From Rallus limicola (Eukaryota; Chordata; Aves; Gruiformes; Rallidae): DNA of 64,000 nt. The stretch is taken from positions 69,978,783 through 70,042,782 of the forward strand of contig JAKCOZ010000002.1 in the NCBI GenBank assembly GCA_022605955.1, written 5' to 3'. The translations under genes were made by a program, and so were the position numbers. Under the pieces are notes generated by a model. The model ran no database searches. It was not told the DNA's origin and saw only the letters and a list, made by a program, of their open reading frames with translations. Shown here piece after piece: positions 50,601-63,840 of the stretch; the first letter of the stretch is position 1; each line of letters begins with the position of its first letter.

Positions 50601-53600
50601 TTTGCATCTTCAGTGCTAGGATGGCTCCTCACAATAATCCCTTTCAAATAACTCAATTTGGGAAAAAGCCAGGAGAGAAATTTATGTCTGTCGAGTGTTA
50701 CTTAGCTCTGTACCCTATGTTGACTCCTGCCACAGGGCTCCCTCTGATATTTATAATGTAAAGACTGAGGCTCTTTGCTTGATATACTGTGTGTTGATGA
50801 ATTACTGCTTAACCATTGGTCTCTGTGTTTTATCTGTAAATTTTCTTGCTATCTTGCAAGGCTTAGAGTGTGAAAGAGAAAATTTGTTGCTGGGTTTTGT
50901 TGTTGATTTTGCAACAGAAAAAATTAGGTAGTTTCAGTCTACAAACTTGTGATGGCCAGATGAGAAATCTGTGTCACTCCTATGTGTGATTGAAGTATTT
51001 GATCTGTTCAGGAACTGCCTATTTTAGGATGACATTAGTTACTGTAAATTAGTAATCAAACTAGATAAATCTGGAGGAAAAAAAAAAGATTAAGGATGTA
51101 GTGAACAATTCACGTATCTCTGCCAGTCATAACAGCTGTTAGAAATGTCTGTTAGATGCTTTCATCAGCTTTGCTTTCATCCTGTGACTAACATGATAGT
51201 TGAAAAGAAATGTACGGGCTTTTATTTTCTTTTAAAATTTATTTCATAGGATGAATTACTTTAGACAAGAGGTGAATAAGAGGGCATGTAAGAAGTATAC
51301 TGAATAAAGAAGAAAATGGAGACATAAATTATATAGTCAGACCCTCTCTCACAATGAAAGAACATTAAAAGAAACTGGAAGACAATACACTGTGAAGCTA
51401 AGTATATTTGCAGGAAAACACTAAATTAGAAGTACTACAGATGGTATAGGCTTGATCCCTTATTGAAAATATGACAAATTTTCTCACTGGCTTTAATGAG
51501 CTTTAGTCTCATGTTGTGAGATGAATTTGAAAGCTGAAAGAGGGGATATGAAAGGCACTTGTGCCTAGTGGGGAAGAGCACCCCTTGTTCCTCCTGGGGT
51601 CAGTTTTGCTGAGTTTCTGCCAGTCGAAGGCTTGGCATTGTAAGGCATCAGCTAAGAGCAGAAGAGAAACTCCCTCTCTTTGATCACAGCAGAAAAGGGA
51701 CAGAGACTTCTGGGCACCTACCAAAAGAGAGGTCTGTTTGTCACCAGCCTGAATGCCAAAACCAGGTATAAAATATAGAAGCAGATTTGCTGTTACAAGA
51801 TATGCACCTGAGCCTGGAAGGTATACATTTCAATGCACAGAACATCACCTGGCAAATTTTGGAAAATAATGCTTATGAAGATTTACCTGAACAGATGGAA
51901 AAATGCCCACTGGGGCAGCCAAGGAAGATAGTTAATGCAGTGGAAACTTTTCATATTCAGTAAAAAGTTTTTGACCTGCGGGAAGAAAGTGAAACCCAAG
52001 AAGGAAGATTAACAAATGGCTCAAAGGTTAATAAATCTTCAAGGGAGGTAGGAGCACTTGGAAGTGTGAATAGAAAAGGGATTGCTTAGCTTGCAGCCTA
52101 GGAAATAGCATTGTTTGGGCTGAGTTTGGTCTGAGTTGGCAAGAAAAGCTTTTAAAAATTAATATTTTTGAGAAGTATTTACCTAGATTTACAGATTACT
52201 AAAACACACAAAGCACTGATAAATAAAGGTATGGTGGTAAGTAAAGTAGTATCAGTTATCAGAGAGATGTATAGCTACAGGTGAGAACTTCAGGTAGGTA
52301 ATGTATTTAGTGAAAGGCTTGGATGGGATGACAAAACTGTGAGCAGTAGCTGAAAGGCTTGTGCTCAGTTCAGGACCTCGGGCATGAAATAGTGCCAAAA
52401 GTGAACAGAATTAATAGTATAGAACCCAAAAGCAGGTATTAACATGGCAATCATGGCAGAGCACAGCTACTGATAGGGAGAAATCATTCAGAAAAGATAG
52501 ATATAGAAGTGAAGATGATGAATACCAGTGCATGTGGGAAAAAAGGGAAAAAAAAGATAGCCAGGAATAAACTAAAATCTGCTTTGAGACAAAATTTATT
52601 TTGGGAAAGCTTAATAACTAGATTCTATTGGGACAGGGCTGTAATAGAGTCTCTGGATCAGATTTGTATAGAAAAAAAAATGCAGAAATAAAGCAGGAGA
52701 AATGGTACAGAAGGATGTATCACTGTTGAAGACCTTATTTTTTTAATGATAGACCTGACAACATAGTTGCATTCTTGAATCTCATAGCTGACAAAGTTTC
52801 ATTGACTAATCACTAACAAAAAGTGATGCCAGGAGTGATTTCGATATGAAAACATGATCAAAATATGGTTAGAGAGAGGAGGGAAAAAGTGTTATCAACA
52901 ATCATAACTTTATTTTGCTTCTGTTAAATAAAGATTGATAGGGTTCTGTGATAAATTTTAGGTTTCAGAAGCTCAAATTTGATCAGTGAAGAAAGCTGGT
53001 TAATAAAAGCATCTGAAGTGGGAGCTTAGGGGCTTGAATACAGAAGAGGCTCAGAATTTCTTGGAATCAAATAGATTTCTAAAAAAAATTTCTAAGCTAG
53101 GTAAAAATGTTATCAGAAATCTAAACAGATTCAAAATCTCTTCACAGGGCATATTAGGATTAAAGGGTGAATTTAGAAAAAGTGGGAAACAAAGTTAATT
53201 TTAAGAATGCTCAATGTTAGAGATCAAGATCTGTAGGGGTAAAATGAATACAACCTAAAGTGGGCCTGAATTTGATCTTGAAATATTAAATCCAATAGTA
53301 AATGTTAAACATTCCATGTACAAAATCCAAATTAAACACAAATAAAAGCAGAATAAGGGAAGAGTGGTCATTAGCAGTTTGGATGATACTGATACAGCAC
53401 ATTATTTAGATACAGGACAAAAGACAACATGAAACCTTCATCTCAGTTTTTCCTAACTAGGAAAAATGGTAAATGAATTGGAACACTAGACTAGTAGACT
53501 TAAGAATAGATAAATTTCCATTAGCAATTCAGTTGAAATCATTCTCTAAGAGTTTAATGCACTTATGTTTTGTGGAACTCTTACTAAGAAATTCACTAAA

Positions 53601-53677
53601 AAAAACCCCCCACCACAAAAAACAAATCAAGTGTCTGATTCAATAAGAAGGATTTTTAGCAGTCAGCATGTACCACA
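47683..53677. other. Unique sequence, no gene seen
   Basis: Poly-A tracts at 49315-49341 and 51078-51088 and a purine-rich stretch at 52500-52560. 51.5-53.5 kb is purine-rich on the plus strand in the manner of very old LINE coding strand, but I could not align it to any family. All open frames are below 95 codons. Confidence 0.5.
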
Positions 53678-53950
53678 CACAGAATCACAATGTTCGAAAA
53701 GATCTTTGAGATCATCAAGTGCAACGGTACCTGTCCTCCACTAAGCCATATCCCTAAGTCTACCTGTCTTTTAAATACATCCAGGGTCAGTGACTCAAAC
53801 CCCTCCCTGGGCAGCCTGTTCCAATGCCTAACAACCCTTTTGGTGAAGAGTTTTTTCCTGATGAACCTGCCCTGGTGCAGCTTGAGCCCATTCCCCTTCG
53901 TCCTATCACCTGTTAATTGGGTGAAGAGACCAACTATTTTTTTTCTACAC
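53678..53950 (-). mobile_element. CR1 LINE 3' fragment with ORF2 C-terminus
   Basis: Antisense CR1 tail. The left edge acacagaatcacaatgttcg is the complement of the 3' terminus. The minus-strand frame across it reads LFTQLTGDRTKGNGLKLHQG, then a shift-like loss, then [20 protein letters not shown] and VFKRQVDL, the usual ORF2 C-terminus. Truncated at about 53950. It is moderately diverged. Confidence 0.93.
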
Positions 53951-56900
53951 AATTCTACCCTCCTCCATGGCTTTCCAGAGTTTTAAATGTCCAGATGAAT
54001 TTTGGACAAGATTTCTCCTTTGTCACTTTCAATTGACAAGACTTCTTATATCTCAGGCTTATTTTTTCTTGCAAGATTATACTGACTATTCAAACACTCA
54101 AAGCAAAAGTCAACAGACATTGAAAATAAAAAAATTAATCTGAATTGATTCTATAGCCTATATGCATTAAAACTTGTTCATTTGTCCTTCCCAATAATTT
54201 CAGGATACATTGCTTGAAACATTGAAAAGCATTCAAGCTATAGTAAAAGCCAAAAACCTAACAAAAACAACATCAGGAAGCTCCATAAGGAGAAGACTAA
54301 ATTCTTTGCTCTAGCAAGCAGTTTTATTTCAAAACTGGCTCATCCTTACTTCCTGCTGTGCCTCTTTAGCAGAAATGTTAGTGCCTGGGTCCCTGCCTGG
54401 CCTTTGCTGTAATTAGTGCTAAAGTTCTGTTCAAAGCACCTCTGAACAAGTTGTCATCCTTCACTGCGGCTTCAGTCTTCAGCAAAGCTAAGCCTCTCTT
54501 CAAAGTATGAAACATCAAATAACTCTTAGCATTTTCAGAAACAAACCTTAGTGTGATGCTCCTTGTGTCTTTCTCCACATGACCTAAGCACTCTTGTGGT
54601 TCAGTGAAAACTAATTCCTTCCTCTGGGAACTCCTGCCAAGGACTGGGAATACTGCATGGTTTTGATTTCATATGCTGCAGAAGTACAAGCCATACAATT
54701 TCAAAGACCCTCCAGCTAATTTTATTAAGGAAAATGACATCACTCAGCAGTCCTGAGATTCTTATTCAGTGCACATAGGAGAAAAATATCTTAAAAAAAT
54801 CCAATAGAATCTCTCTCAGAAAGTATTTTAGTTATTTAAGTTTGAAATCTCAGCTACCATAAAGCTTTTCTGCCTGTAAGCTGTCTGCCTAGAAGATGTT
54901 GCTTTTTACCCTCTTTGTTAGACTTGTAGGAAATTTCAATAGCAGAGATAAAAAATGCAATTAATTTGCTGACATAATATACCTGCATATCCTTGCATAC
55001 ACGTGAGGTTTTATGTCCATATGCTGGCAGAGAACTGTGAATCACTGCAAGCTGCCAGCTGAAACATTTGTTAGGCAGTCCCTAAGCCAGTTTTGAGTTG
55101 CATGAGACCTTTCCTCTGGCAGATGAGCTCAGTCCCCTCCCTGCAATCCATTAAAGATCACATACAATTTCCTCCAAGTTTTGACCAAGTGTTCTCATCT
55201 GACAATTACATTCAATATATCCTGCACTGAAATTCAGACTTCATTATTTGTTGTTTAGAATGTTTTGGGTTTTATTAATTAATTATTAATTGGCATATTT
55301 TCCTCAAAATTTTGATTTTGTTCACACACTTCATTTGTTTTATATTCTCATTTAGTTTTAGTGCTTGCCAAGACACTCCATAACGATGGCTGTTCGTTGC
55401 CTGGTCCTTGTTGGCTTATGTTGGTTTTTAAACATGACAGTGGTCACTCAGGGTTGCTAGGTTTCCTTTGAAGATAAACAGCATTGGAGGTAGAAATTAT
55501 AGCAGTAGCCTTGGGAAAACCTATGGGAAAACCTATAGGAAAATGCCATTATGCAGACGTTTTCTCCAACCATTACAGTCTCTGTTTTCCTCTACTTAAT
55601 CATGATCCTAAACAGGCAACAGTCTGACAGACTTTCATGCACCTTTAAACAGCCCCTTTATATTTACCTTAGAGAGAAGCAGATCCAATCCATATGTGCT
55701 ACTTACAAAATGTAACTCACATAGAAAATCATTGAGAAAAAAAACCCACACAGCTATGGGTTGGTTTAGAGGAGGGTTAAGCTTATGCTTAATTCATTAA
55801 AGACTTGCACTAGCTTCATCTGGAGCTAAGCTCAGCCCCTGAAGACGACCAAAACACTCTTAAATTGCATACTACAGCATGTCAAGTGTTGCGTGATGCT
55901 GGAGATACGCTTCTGTGCCTACTGCTATAATGCTTAGGCTTTTATCCCTTAGACTAAGAGAATCACCATTAGTTATTAGCAATGTTATACCCATAACACA
56001 AAATCAGGCAAGTCTGTTTCCGTTCAGAAGAAATCAGAGATATGCTGCAAATGAGAACATTGATCACTCTAAGCCAATATATTCTGCCTGACAATGATCA
56101 GTGTAAATCAAAGAAAAATGCAAGAAGAATGTGGTGACTTACTTTTAGAAGTTTCTTTTCAGTTCCCACCCACCCGCCCCCCCTCCCAGTTAGTGGTTGC
56201 ACATGTCCTGAAGCATGAAAATGTCAAAGGATTCTTTTCTTCTTCTCTAACATAACTGTGGAAGATCTTATGGTGAATTCTGCATTTGCATATAGTTTCC
56301 ATACATTTATAAAAAGATATTTAGATTATACAATTGGTTAAGCACACACTTAGGTAAATAAAACACTTGCTTTATTAACTTTTAATTGTATGTCTTGTAA
56401 CCGGAGCATGGCTGATTCTGAATGACAAGATGTAGTTATTTATATTTTAGTTAACTTGAAAATCAAATGCAGTTAATGCAATTTTATTTATCCATGGTTT
56501 CCTTTTTCTTTTCTTCAAGTGGTAGGAAGATATTCTGTTGAGCCACACAGCTTGATTTGCATGTTGTAATTCACTCCTTAGAACAACCCTGTAATATGAA
56601 AGCAATGCTTCCATTTTTGGACGCAAGGCTTTGGTGGGAATGTTGATTTCAGGAGTTCCTGTCACCCTTCGATCCCTCACCATGCCTGCTCTTGTTACTG
56701 CTCCTGCAACGTGCCAGGTTGTCAGCTGTGTCAAACCAAATGATGGCATAGCCATGTCCAACCTGGATCAAAATATTCTCTTTAAACACCAGTCTCTTTT
56801 TCTCCCTCCCTTTTTCTCTATGTATGCTTATGTCTTCAGCTGCTCTTAGCCAACAGGGGAGTCCAGCAGCAAAGGGAACAGTGAACTGTAACAGCTCACC

Positions 56901-59639
56901 AAGGCAGAAACTCCTTCAGCCTTAGTATTTCCACAAGCCCTGCATCCTCAAATTGAGGCTCCTGTCTCTTAGAAAGGCTATGTACAAGACTGAATTTTTC
57001 CCGAGTCAGGAAGAAAGTTTCCTTGCTTACATATAATCATCTGTCAGGAATGGTGATGTGGCTGTGTTAATCCCCTTTCAGAGAAAGCCTCAGCAGCTCT
57101 TACTTCTAAACTTCTGCTGCTACAGGTGAAGTTCTTGCAGGCTTCACTTTAGTTAGCTGTAACTAGTAAAGCTGTTGCTTTAACGTGTTTGAGCAGATTT
57201 AAACTGATAGCTTTCCCTCCTATAATTCCACTGCTTCCCAGTTCACATCAAGTGCGGATCAGCCTGACTTCTCTTACAGCTGTGCAAATAGAGTGTGCAA
57301 TTTTCATTCTAAATTAGTCAAGGGGAAGGTGACTGTATGCAGTCACTTCCTAGTTTCTTATACAGAGCAGCCAAGAACCCAGATTGCAGTAAGTGATGCA
57401 GTAAGATATTTGTCTGGTAATGAGGTCTAATTTGCATATATTGATCTGCTCAAACGTCCATGAGCTTTGTATTTTACTCCACATTCTTACAGCTGTTGCT
57501 TGAGGCTTTACAGATGGAGCAGCAAAGACCTGCAACATAGGAAAGCTTTCCATCTTATGAAGGTTGAACAGCTGAAGCTTTCTGTGACTATGGAGGACAA
57601 ATACAATTATTTTGCCAGCATTTTAGTTCCTCTAGATCTGCTCCTTGTTCAACTTATTTTCTGCTGTGATCTCAGGCAGTTTTTCAGCCTGTTATTTACA
57701 TCCAGGTTATGCTCATTCTGCCTCAATTCCAGCACTGCTTATCCTGATCTGTTGCCGGACTTTGTTTTTCCCTCAAAGCTTCAAGTCCTTAAATGCAATC
57801 TACAGAAGCTGTAGATCATGTCCAGAAACCATCTTGGGTTTATAACTGCACAAAGAAAAAAAAAACCCAACTATTTTCTCAAGCTGTGTACCTCCAAATA
57901 TCTTAACAGGTTATAGCAGCTCTGCACACAAAGTGAAGGACATTAAGGGTGGGCCTTTTTTTGCTAAACACACTTCATATTTTTCTAGAAATATAATTTA
58001 ATGGTGGGGGTTTTTTTAACTGAAGCTACTACTATAGATGTGAATCAGTCATTAGATGAATGAACTAGATCTGGAATCTGGAAATCAGATTTCATTAGAA
58101 TTTATCATTCAGACTTTACTCCTGTTTTACTTGGATACAAGGAGGGAATGTGAAACACTGACACATGGGTTTTTCTGCCGTAATCTGGACCACTGAGATT
58201 TGCAGACACATGGTCATGTCTGTGCAGTATAACCAGTTCATCCATCTACTGCACCTACATCAGGGCCAGGGTCACGCCAGCTGCGCATGTACTGCACAAA
58301 TGACCTCACTTATCTCAGGGTGCATGTGATACACAGTGCCCAAACATTTGCAGTTCATGCCTAGCTGGTCTGACTCCTCCAGAAGTTCTGAGGCTCACTG
58401 CATGCAGGCTAAACAGCATCTGTGTACATACCCCTGCTCAAAAGAGCCCAGCAAGAATCAAGGCAGCCTTTCTTTGAAAATTAGCTGGCATGTATTCTAA
58501 AAAAAGATTAATGTAGACAATAAAACCAATTTATAAACTGTATAATTTTCCCCTGTAAATTATAACGCCAGAGTTAACTGTACATCAAAATGATTGTTAT
58601 TCTGGTGTATGCTTTTGTGGGGAAAAAAAATTAAATCTCAATTTACATTAAAAAGTGAAGCATATTTAAGACTTATGTTTTTGGACTTAAAGTTTGGCAC
58701 TATGAGTCATCTTGTTGAGAACTGGTAAAGGTAAGGATATTTTTAATTGATTTAATTGATGAATTAATCCATTATAGAATACATGTCCAGTTAAGAGACC
58801 ATAATACCATGAACAAAATCTGGTTTAATATAATGGATTATTTGGTTAATCAAAATTTTGGTGTTGATTCTATTAAGGTGCATAATTAAGAACTGAAAAC
58901 AATATTGCTGAATATCATAAAAATACAGCTTCCAAAAAATGTGTAAGAATTTTACTTTAAAAACGTAGATGCAGTAACAATGAACACCATTTACTTTCTA
59001 CAAGGTAAACTTTTTTAGTTTTCTTGAGAAGAATAAAGAAGGAAAGAAGGAGAGGAATGTCTAATCACAGCTCTTCTGTAATTAAATACTTAACAGTGAC
59101 AACTAGCAGTCCCAAATCTATTCTCTCTCATCAAAGCTTGAGTGGTGGAAGTGCAATTTAGCAATCTCACTAGCATTTCAAATAGTGTTACCTAATAGAG
59201 ATTAAAAAAAAATAAATTCCTTGTTTCCAAGAAAGCAGTAATACAACATTTAGCTGATTATTTTTTCTTCTACTTGTTTCTTAATTCCTTTAATTCCTGG
59301 AACAGAGGAACCATGTGGACCACTTAAGCATCATTAAAAATGCTCACTACTAATGATGAGGATATTCTATAGTTTTCCATTTATGTTTCTTCACCAAAAA
59401 AACCCCAAACTGTATATTTATTTCAGTCATTTCACTTGCAATCACAGCAAATGCTCACTTCTTATCTGGGCTGTGGAGAACATTTGAGAAACCCTTCATG
59501 TGAACAATTACCTGCTTATAATGCTCTCTACAGGACTACTATTTCCAGTTTTGTGGAAATGGAAGAAACAAGGTTTGGCATTTTCGCATTACCCATGGGA
59601 TCCAGACATTTACCCAGTCTTTAAGACTTGGTTAGAAAC
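53951..59639. other. AT-rich unique sequence, no gene seen
   Basis: Contains a 12-bp tandem repeat (55513-55543), a ttaattaattattaattgg run near 55276-55292 and a C-rich patch at 56167-56186. The open frames at 56447-56761 (minus) and 57467-57814 (plus) are the longest (104 and 115 codons). Neither has a recognisable family or splice context. Confidence 0.55.
55513..55543. repeat. 12-bp tandem repeat, 2.5 copies
   Basis: gggaaaacctat twice, then aggaaaa. Confidence 0.85.
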
Positions 59640-60040
59640 CTAAGCACTATGATGGATTTCACAGAAAAGCTCAAGATATGCCTGTGCTATAGCTCGCAGC
59701 AGACCAACAGATGCTGTGTGCTATAGTAGGTACCACCCAAAGCAGTGGACCCTCAGAAGAAGCAGTGCAAGTGAGCAGGGAGCTGACCAGAGCTGGCTTC
59801 AGTGCACAGTAATTCCCTGCAACACACCACCTCTCCTGTCCTGAGTGACCGCCACAACAGAGGGGAGTTCAAGTCATGGACTAAATTAACCCAGTGGACA
59901 TTTTACAGGGGTGACCCATAACCTAAGGGAAAGATCTGTATAAGTCTTGTGAGAGAAAGAAAATTGGTGGTTAATAAAAATGCATGGGATTGTATGGAGA
60001 CTGAGCATGACCTAAATGGCAGGGACTAAGGAATGGATAT
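59640..60040 (+). mobile_element. Probable ERVL internal 3' flank (non-coding remnant)
   Basis: The text just upstream of the LTR (gtggttaataaaaatgcatg at 59968, then gactgagcatgacctaaatg, then agggactaaggaatggat) reads like the region that precedes the 3' LTR in avian ERVL elements. It includes a purine-rich stretch at the polypurine-tract position (60021-60038). No retroviral protein domain is seen. The left edge is unknown; the assignment is from memory and tentative. Confidence 0.45.
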
Positions 60041-60618
60041 TGTACTGGTTTTGAATGGGGATAGAGTTAATTTTCGTAACAGTGCTGTGTTCTGGATTTG
60101 TGACCAAAAGAGTATTGACAACACAGGGATGTTTTATCTGTTGCTGAACAGTGCTTGCACAGCATCAAGGCCTTTTCTGCTTCTCATGTTGCCCCTCCAG
60201 CAAGTAGGCTGGGGGTGCACAAGAAGTTGAACCCATCCGATATGACACCGTGCTCAGCAGTAAAAACTGGGGGAAGGAAGAGGACGGGGAGACATCTGGA
60301 GTTATGGCATTTGTCTTCCTAAGATACTGTTATGTGTGATGAAGCACTGTTTGCCTTGAAATGGATAAACATCTTCCTGCTGATGGAACATAAGTGAATT
60401 ATCTCCGGTGTTTTGGGGTGGTTTTTTCCTTTTCTCATGCATGCAGCTTTTGCTTTACTTATTAAACCATCTCTATCTCAACCCATGAGTTTTCTCACTT
60501 TTACCCTTCTAATTCTCTCTCCCATCCCACTAGGCAGGGGGGCTGAGCAAGCAGCTGTGTGGTGCTGAGCTGCCTACCAAGGTTAACACATAAAACCACA
60601 GCTAGTGAAACCATGACA
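60041..60618 (+). mobile_element. ERVL-type LTR (3' LTR or near-solo)
   Basis: Begins TGTACTGGTTTTGAATGGGG and runs through the usual U3-R-U5 order: atagagttaattttc, acaacacagggatgttttat, cagtgcttgcacagcatcaa, gtaggctgggggtgcacaag, tcagcagtaaaaactggggg (TATA position, decayed), ATTAAA poly(A) signal at 60461-60466, atctcaacccatgagttttc, ctcccatcccactaggcagg and gctgtgtggtgctgag. The end is split: ggttaa at 60581-60586 is separated from the terminal accatgaca (60610-60618) by about 23 extra bases. I found no 5-bp target-site duplication, in line with internal sequence lying to its left. Confidence 0.92.
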
Positions 60619-62808
60619 ACAGCAGCATTGAAGAGGAACAGCACTGAGGATGGTTTAAAACAAAGTATTTTATTTTTAAGAATATAGTTATCCATGTAAA
60701 GTAGAGATTAAGTTGCATTATAGTCCCAGTTCAAAATTATTTATTTATATTATTAAATACCTGGGGAATGGTGTACTACAGCTATTGATGTGAAACAGGC
60801 ACAGTTTGTATTTCTGCATATAACAGAAGCAATCTCCCCTGTACAGAAACCTTGGTAGCACCACTCTTTCATAGGACTGAGTGAGAAAATCAAAACCTAG
60901 AGTGCAGAGAAACCTCTGATTGACTTAGCGCTTATCTAGATGTGCAAAAACTAAGAGACAGGGCTCAGTTCTAGGAGGAATTGCTTGTCACTGGAAAAGA
61001 GTTGAAACTTGCCATAAAAGTTAGGCAAAGCACATAAATACTTACTTGAAACTTTCTAATCTGCAAGGAAGCTCTTATATTCTTTCAAGAATATAAAGGG
61101 TTTTTCAGAAAATTATATGTAACAGAAGATGATGCTTAGCAGACTGGCACCCTTGTAAAAAAGAGCTTACCACCTTTCTACACTCAGGGCTTCCTTTGAG
61201 TTATTAAAGATGTTATTCCATGGGCATCTATGTGTGTAGATTGCTTAATGAGTTCTTTAATTCATGTTATGACATCTGTCTGCCTTCGGTATACATTCAG
61301 AGTATACAGGCTAGGAACTGACAGTGGTTTAACTAGAGGAACTATAAACTCACAGCCTGAACTAGTTGAAATTTACTTCAGGTAACTCTTGTAAGGGCTG
61401 CCATTGTCATGTTTGGAGATGTAAGCTAAACAAACCTTTTTATTTTCTCTTTAGTAGAGGTTGGTTTAGAAAATTAGTAAAGTAGTTCTCTTAACAGTAA
61501 ACCATTAAACCCCACTACTTTATGACTGATCATTGTAAGAAAGATGGATATTTTTCTTTTTATCATGAGCAAATTACAGTATCTTCCATAGTAACCATAA
61601 AAGAAAGAAGCTATACAAAGACTTACTTAATTACACACAGACTATTACATTTTTATTAGGCTAGGATCACCTCAAAATGTAAACTATTATTTCTAGTACA
61701 TCTCCATAAAGGGACAAATCAATATAGTACTAAAGGTTGGATAAATGGACAACATTAAATTGCTCCAATGCAAAAGCTGAATCTTTCAGAAAATATCTCA
61801 ATGGGATTAAGATAGCTTTGCATGAATCACAACTGAAAAGAAATCCTCTTCAATTTTCTAATAATTTGCGAACATTTCCTTTCCAGATACTCTTTTCTAC
61901 TACTATATGTACTAGTACTATGTGATAGTATAAAGTAAGATATCCAGTTAGATTTTTATTTACTAAAAAAAGGGGTTGTTGAGACAGTTGATTTTCTTCT
62001 GATTTATCACCCAAGCAATTGAACCAATTTGTATGTTTGAATAAATAAATGACAATCAGAGGCAAAAGAATGGTAACTAAAATTAATGTATAGCCTTTGA
62101 TTCCAAGTTTTGGATGGTTTTGAGTGATTACTGTTGACTACTTAGGCATGCTGTTATGAGGTGGGAAAGTACTTAACAAGATGGGCTTGGTCAAGGCTGA
62201 TGCCAGTCTGCTGATGTACAAGATGTGTTTACACCACAATATAGTCACTCGTGATCTTTTAAATATTCCTGGACTCTTGAATAGCTAGCTACATGAATTT
62301 CCTTTTGAAAAGGCCCCTGGCCCTTAAGGGTACTAGATTCTTCTGCTAAAGACATGTTTTGTGCTCTAGCAGGTGGGGTATGCATAAAGAGTAGGAGCAA
62401 TCATACAGTAGACTACATAATATGCGTGGTTAAAACTCACCTACTGGTTATCCTTTTGCTAACGTGATGAAGGACACAAATGAGTTGCTCTTGTTGATAC
62501 AGAAGCAGAACTGTATTTTACTGCACTGGGATATTGTCACTCAGATTTTGTCTTCCACACATCAAGACTCTACATCAATTTATATACCAATGTTTCAGTT
62601 TATTATATTATATGAATAAAGTTCTTTATTCTACTCAAACTTCTGAATACAGAGTTCAGCACTCAGAGAAGTAGATGCACATTATAAGCTTCTACTAATG
62701 AAACTAATTATTAACATCTAGCCTGAAACACACTAGTGAATACAGGCATCATTTAGCATTGTAGTTCTGATAATAATCAGAGGATTTTGAGAGAAGGTAT
62801 TTTTTACT
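60619..62808. other. AT-rich unique sequence, no gene seen
   Basis: Short open frames only. No repeat recognised. Confidence 0.6.
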
Positions 62809-63840
62809 TGTTTTTAAGGGCAGAAGGGAGCATTAGATCATCTACTCTGACCTTATATGTGATATCTGCCATTGAATCTCAGCCAGTTGATGCCAACAGC
62901 TTATTTTGCAAAAAGACATTTAGTCTTCTAGCAAAATGAACAGTTAGACCGTCTCTTTCCCTGACTTTGAATCAGTGCACAAATATCCTTCTTTTTAAAA
63001 ATGCATGTCCTCTTTCTACCTTGACTATGTCTGGCTTCTAGTTAATATGGCTTATTAAAGGCTTTCTTTGCTGGGATAGAAAGACCTTTCATGCCATGTA
63101 TTTGTTCCTCAAGGAAATACTTATGCATTGTGTCAAGTCACCTTTCAATCTTCTTTTTGGCATGCTAAACAGATTAAGTTTTTAAGTCTCTTCCTCTAAG
63201 GCATTTTCTAAGCACTCAGTGATTTTTGGTTCTTTTCTCTGCCTTCTCCAATTTGTCAAATGTGAACAGCAGTAGAATATGTGGTATTCCAACACTGCAG
63301 TGAGCAACATCAACCTGAGAGATTAAGTCCCCATTTCTTTGTTTACAGCCAAGGATCAGATTACACTGAGGTTGCTGTGAATTGGTTTTCTCTAGTAAAT
63401 CCTTCTCAGGATTCCCCTGTCCATGCCCAAGGACCACAACTCTTCTTTATGGATGTATAAACCATTATTTTCTTGAATACCTCCAGCCTGCTATGTGTTC
63501 CAAGTGATTCAGCAAGACTGTTTTGTTATTATCACCAGTCTCCAGTTTTTGTCAGCAGTGTGCCTAAGGACTTCTTTTCTTCTAAAACATTAATAAAAAT
63601 GTTTAACAGTAGCTTACAACTGCTCTCTGCAGAGCCCTGCTAGAAGCATCCCCATTTGATGATTTTATATTAAAATCTGTTTCGTACCTGCTCTAGGTCT
63701 ACTTTATTGAAGATACTTAATTTGTTAGAAAAAAACTGTTGCTGTATGTAAAAAACCTGTTAAAAGACCAAGTTTATTAGATTTACAGTTACCTTTATTC
63801 ACCAAAACTGTAATCTCATCAAAAGCTGAATATAGTCCAT
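62809..63840 (-). mobile_element. Very old CR1-type LINE, 3' UTR to RT region, antisense
   Basis: About 1 kb, decayed but colinear with antisense CR1. Landmarks are: agcattagatcatctactct (3' end, 62830), gtcaagtcacctttcaatct (63133), gctaaacagattaagttttt (63165), cctctaaggcattttctaag (63194), ttctctgccttctccaattt (63234), gtggtattccaacactgcag (63281), agccaaggatcagatta (63348), an aacattaataaaaatgttta block (63587), ctgcagagccctgctagaag (63629), and accaaaactgtaatctcatc (63802). The RT catalytic region would lie near 63545-63570 and is not intact. The text resembles the CR1 stratum abundant in turtles, suggesting an insertion older than birds. It has no open reading frame of note. Confidence 0.82.

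Noticed and set aside
56447..56761. 104-codon minus-strand frame with a short LTT-x2-VAG and RAG-x-VR resemblance to the FAU/RPS30 precursor
   Set aside because: The likeness covers about 20 scattered residues, needs a gap, and the lysine-rich ribosomal part is absent. Probably coincidence; a translated search would settle it.
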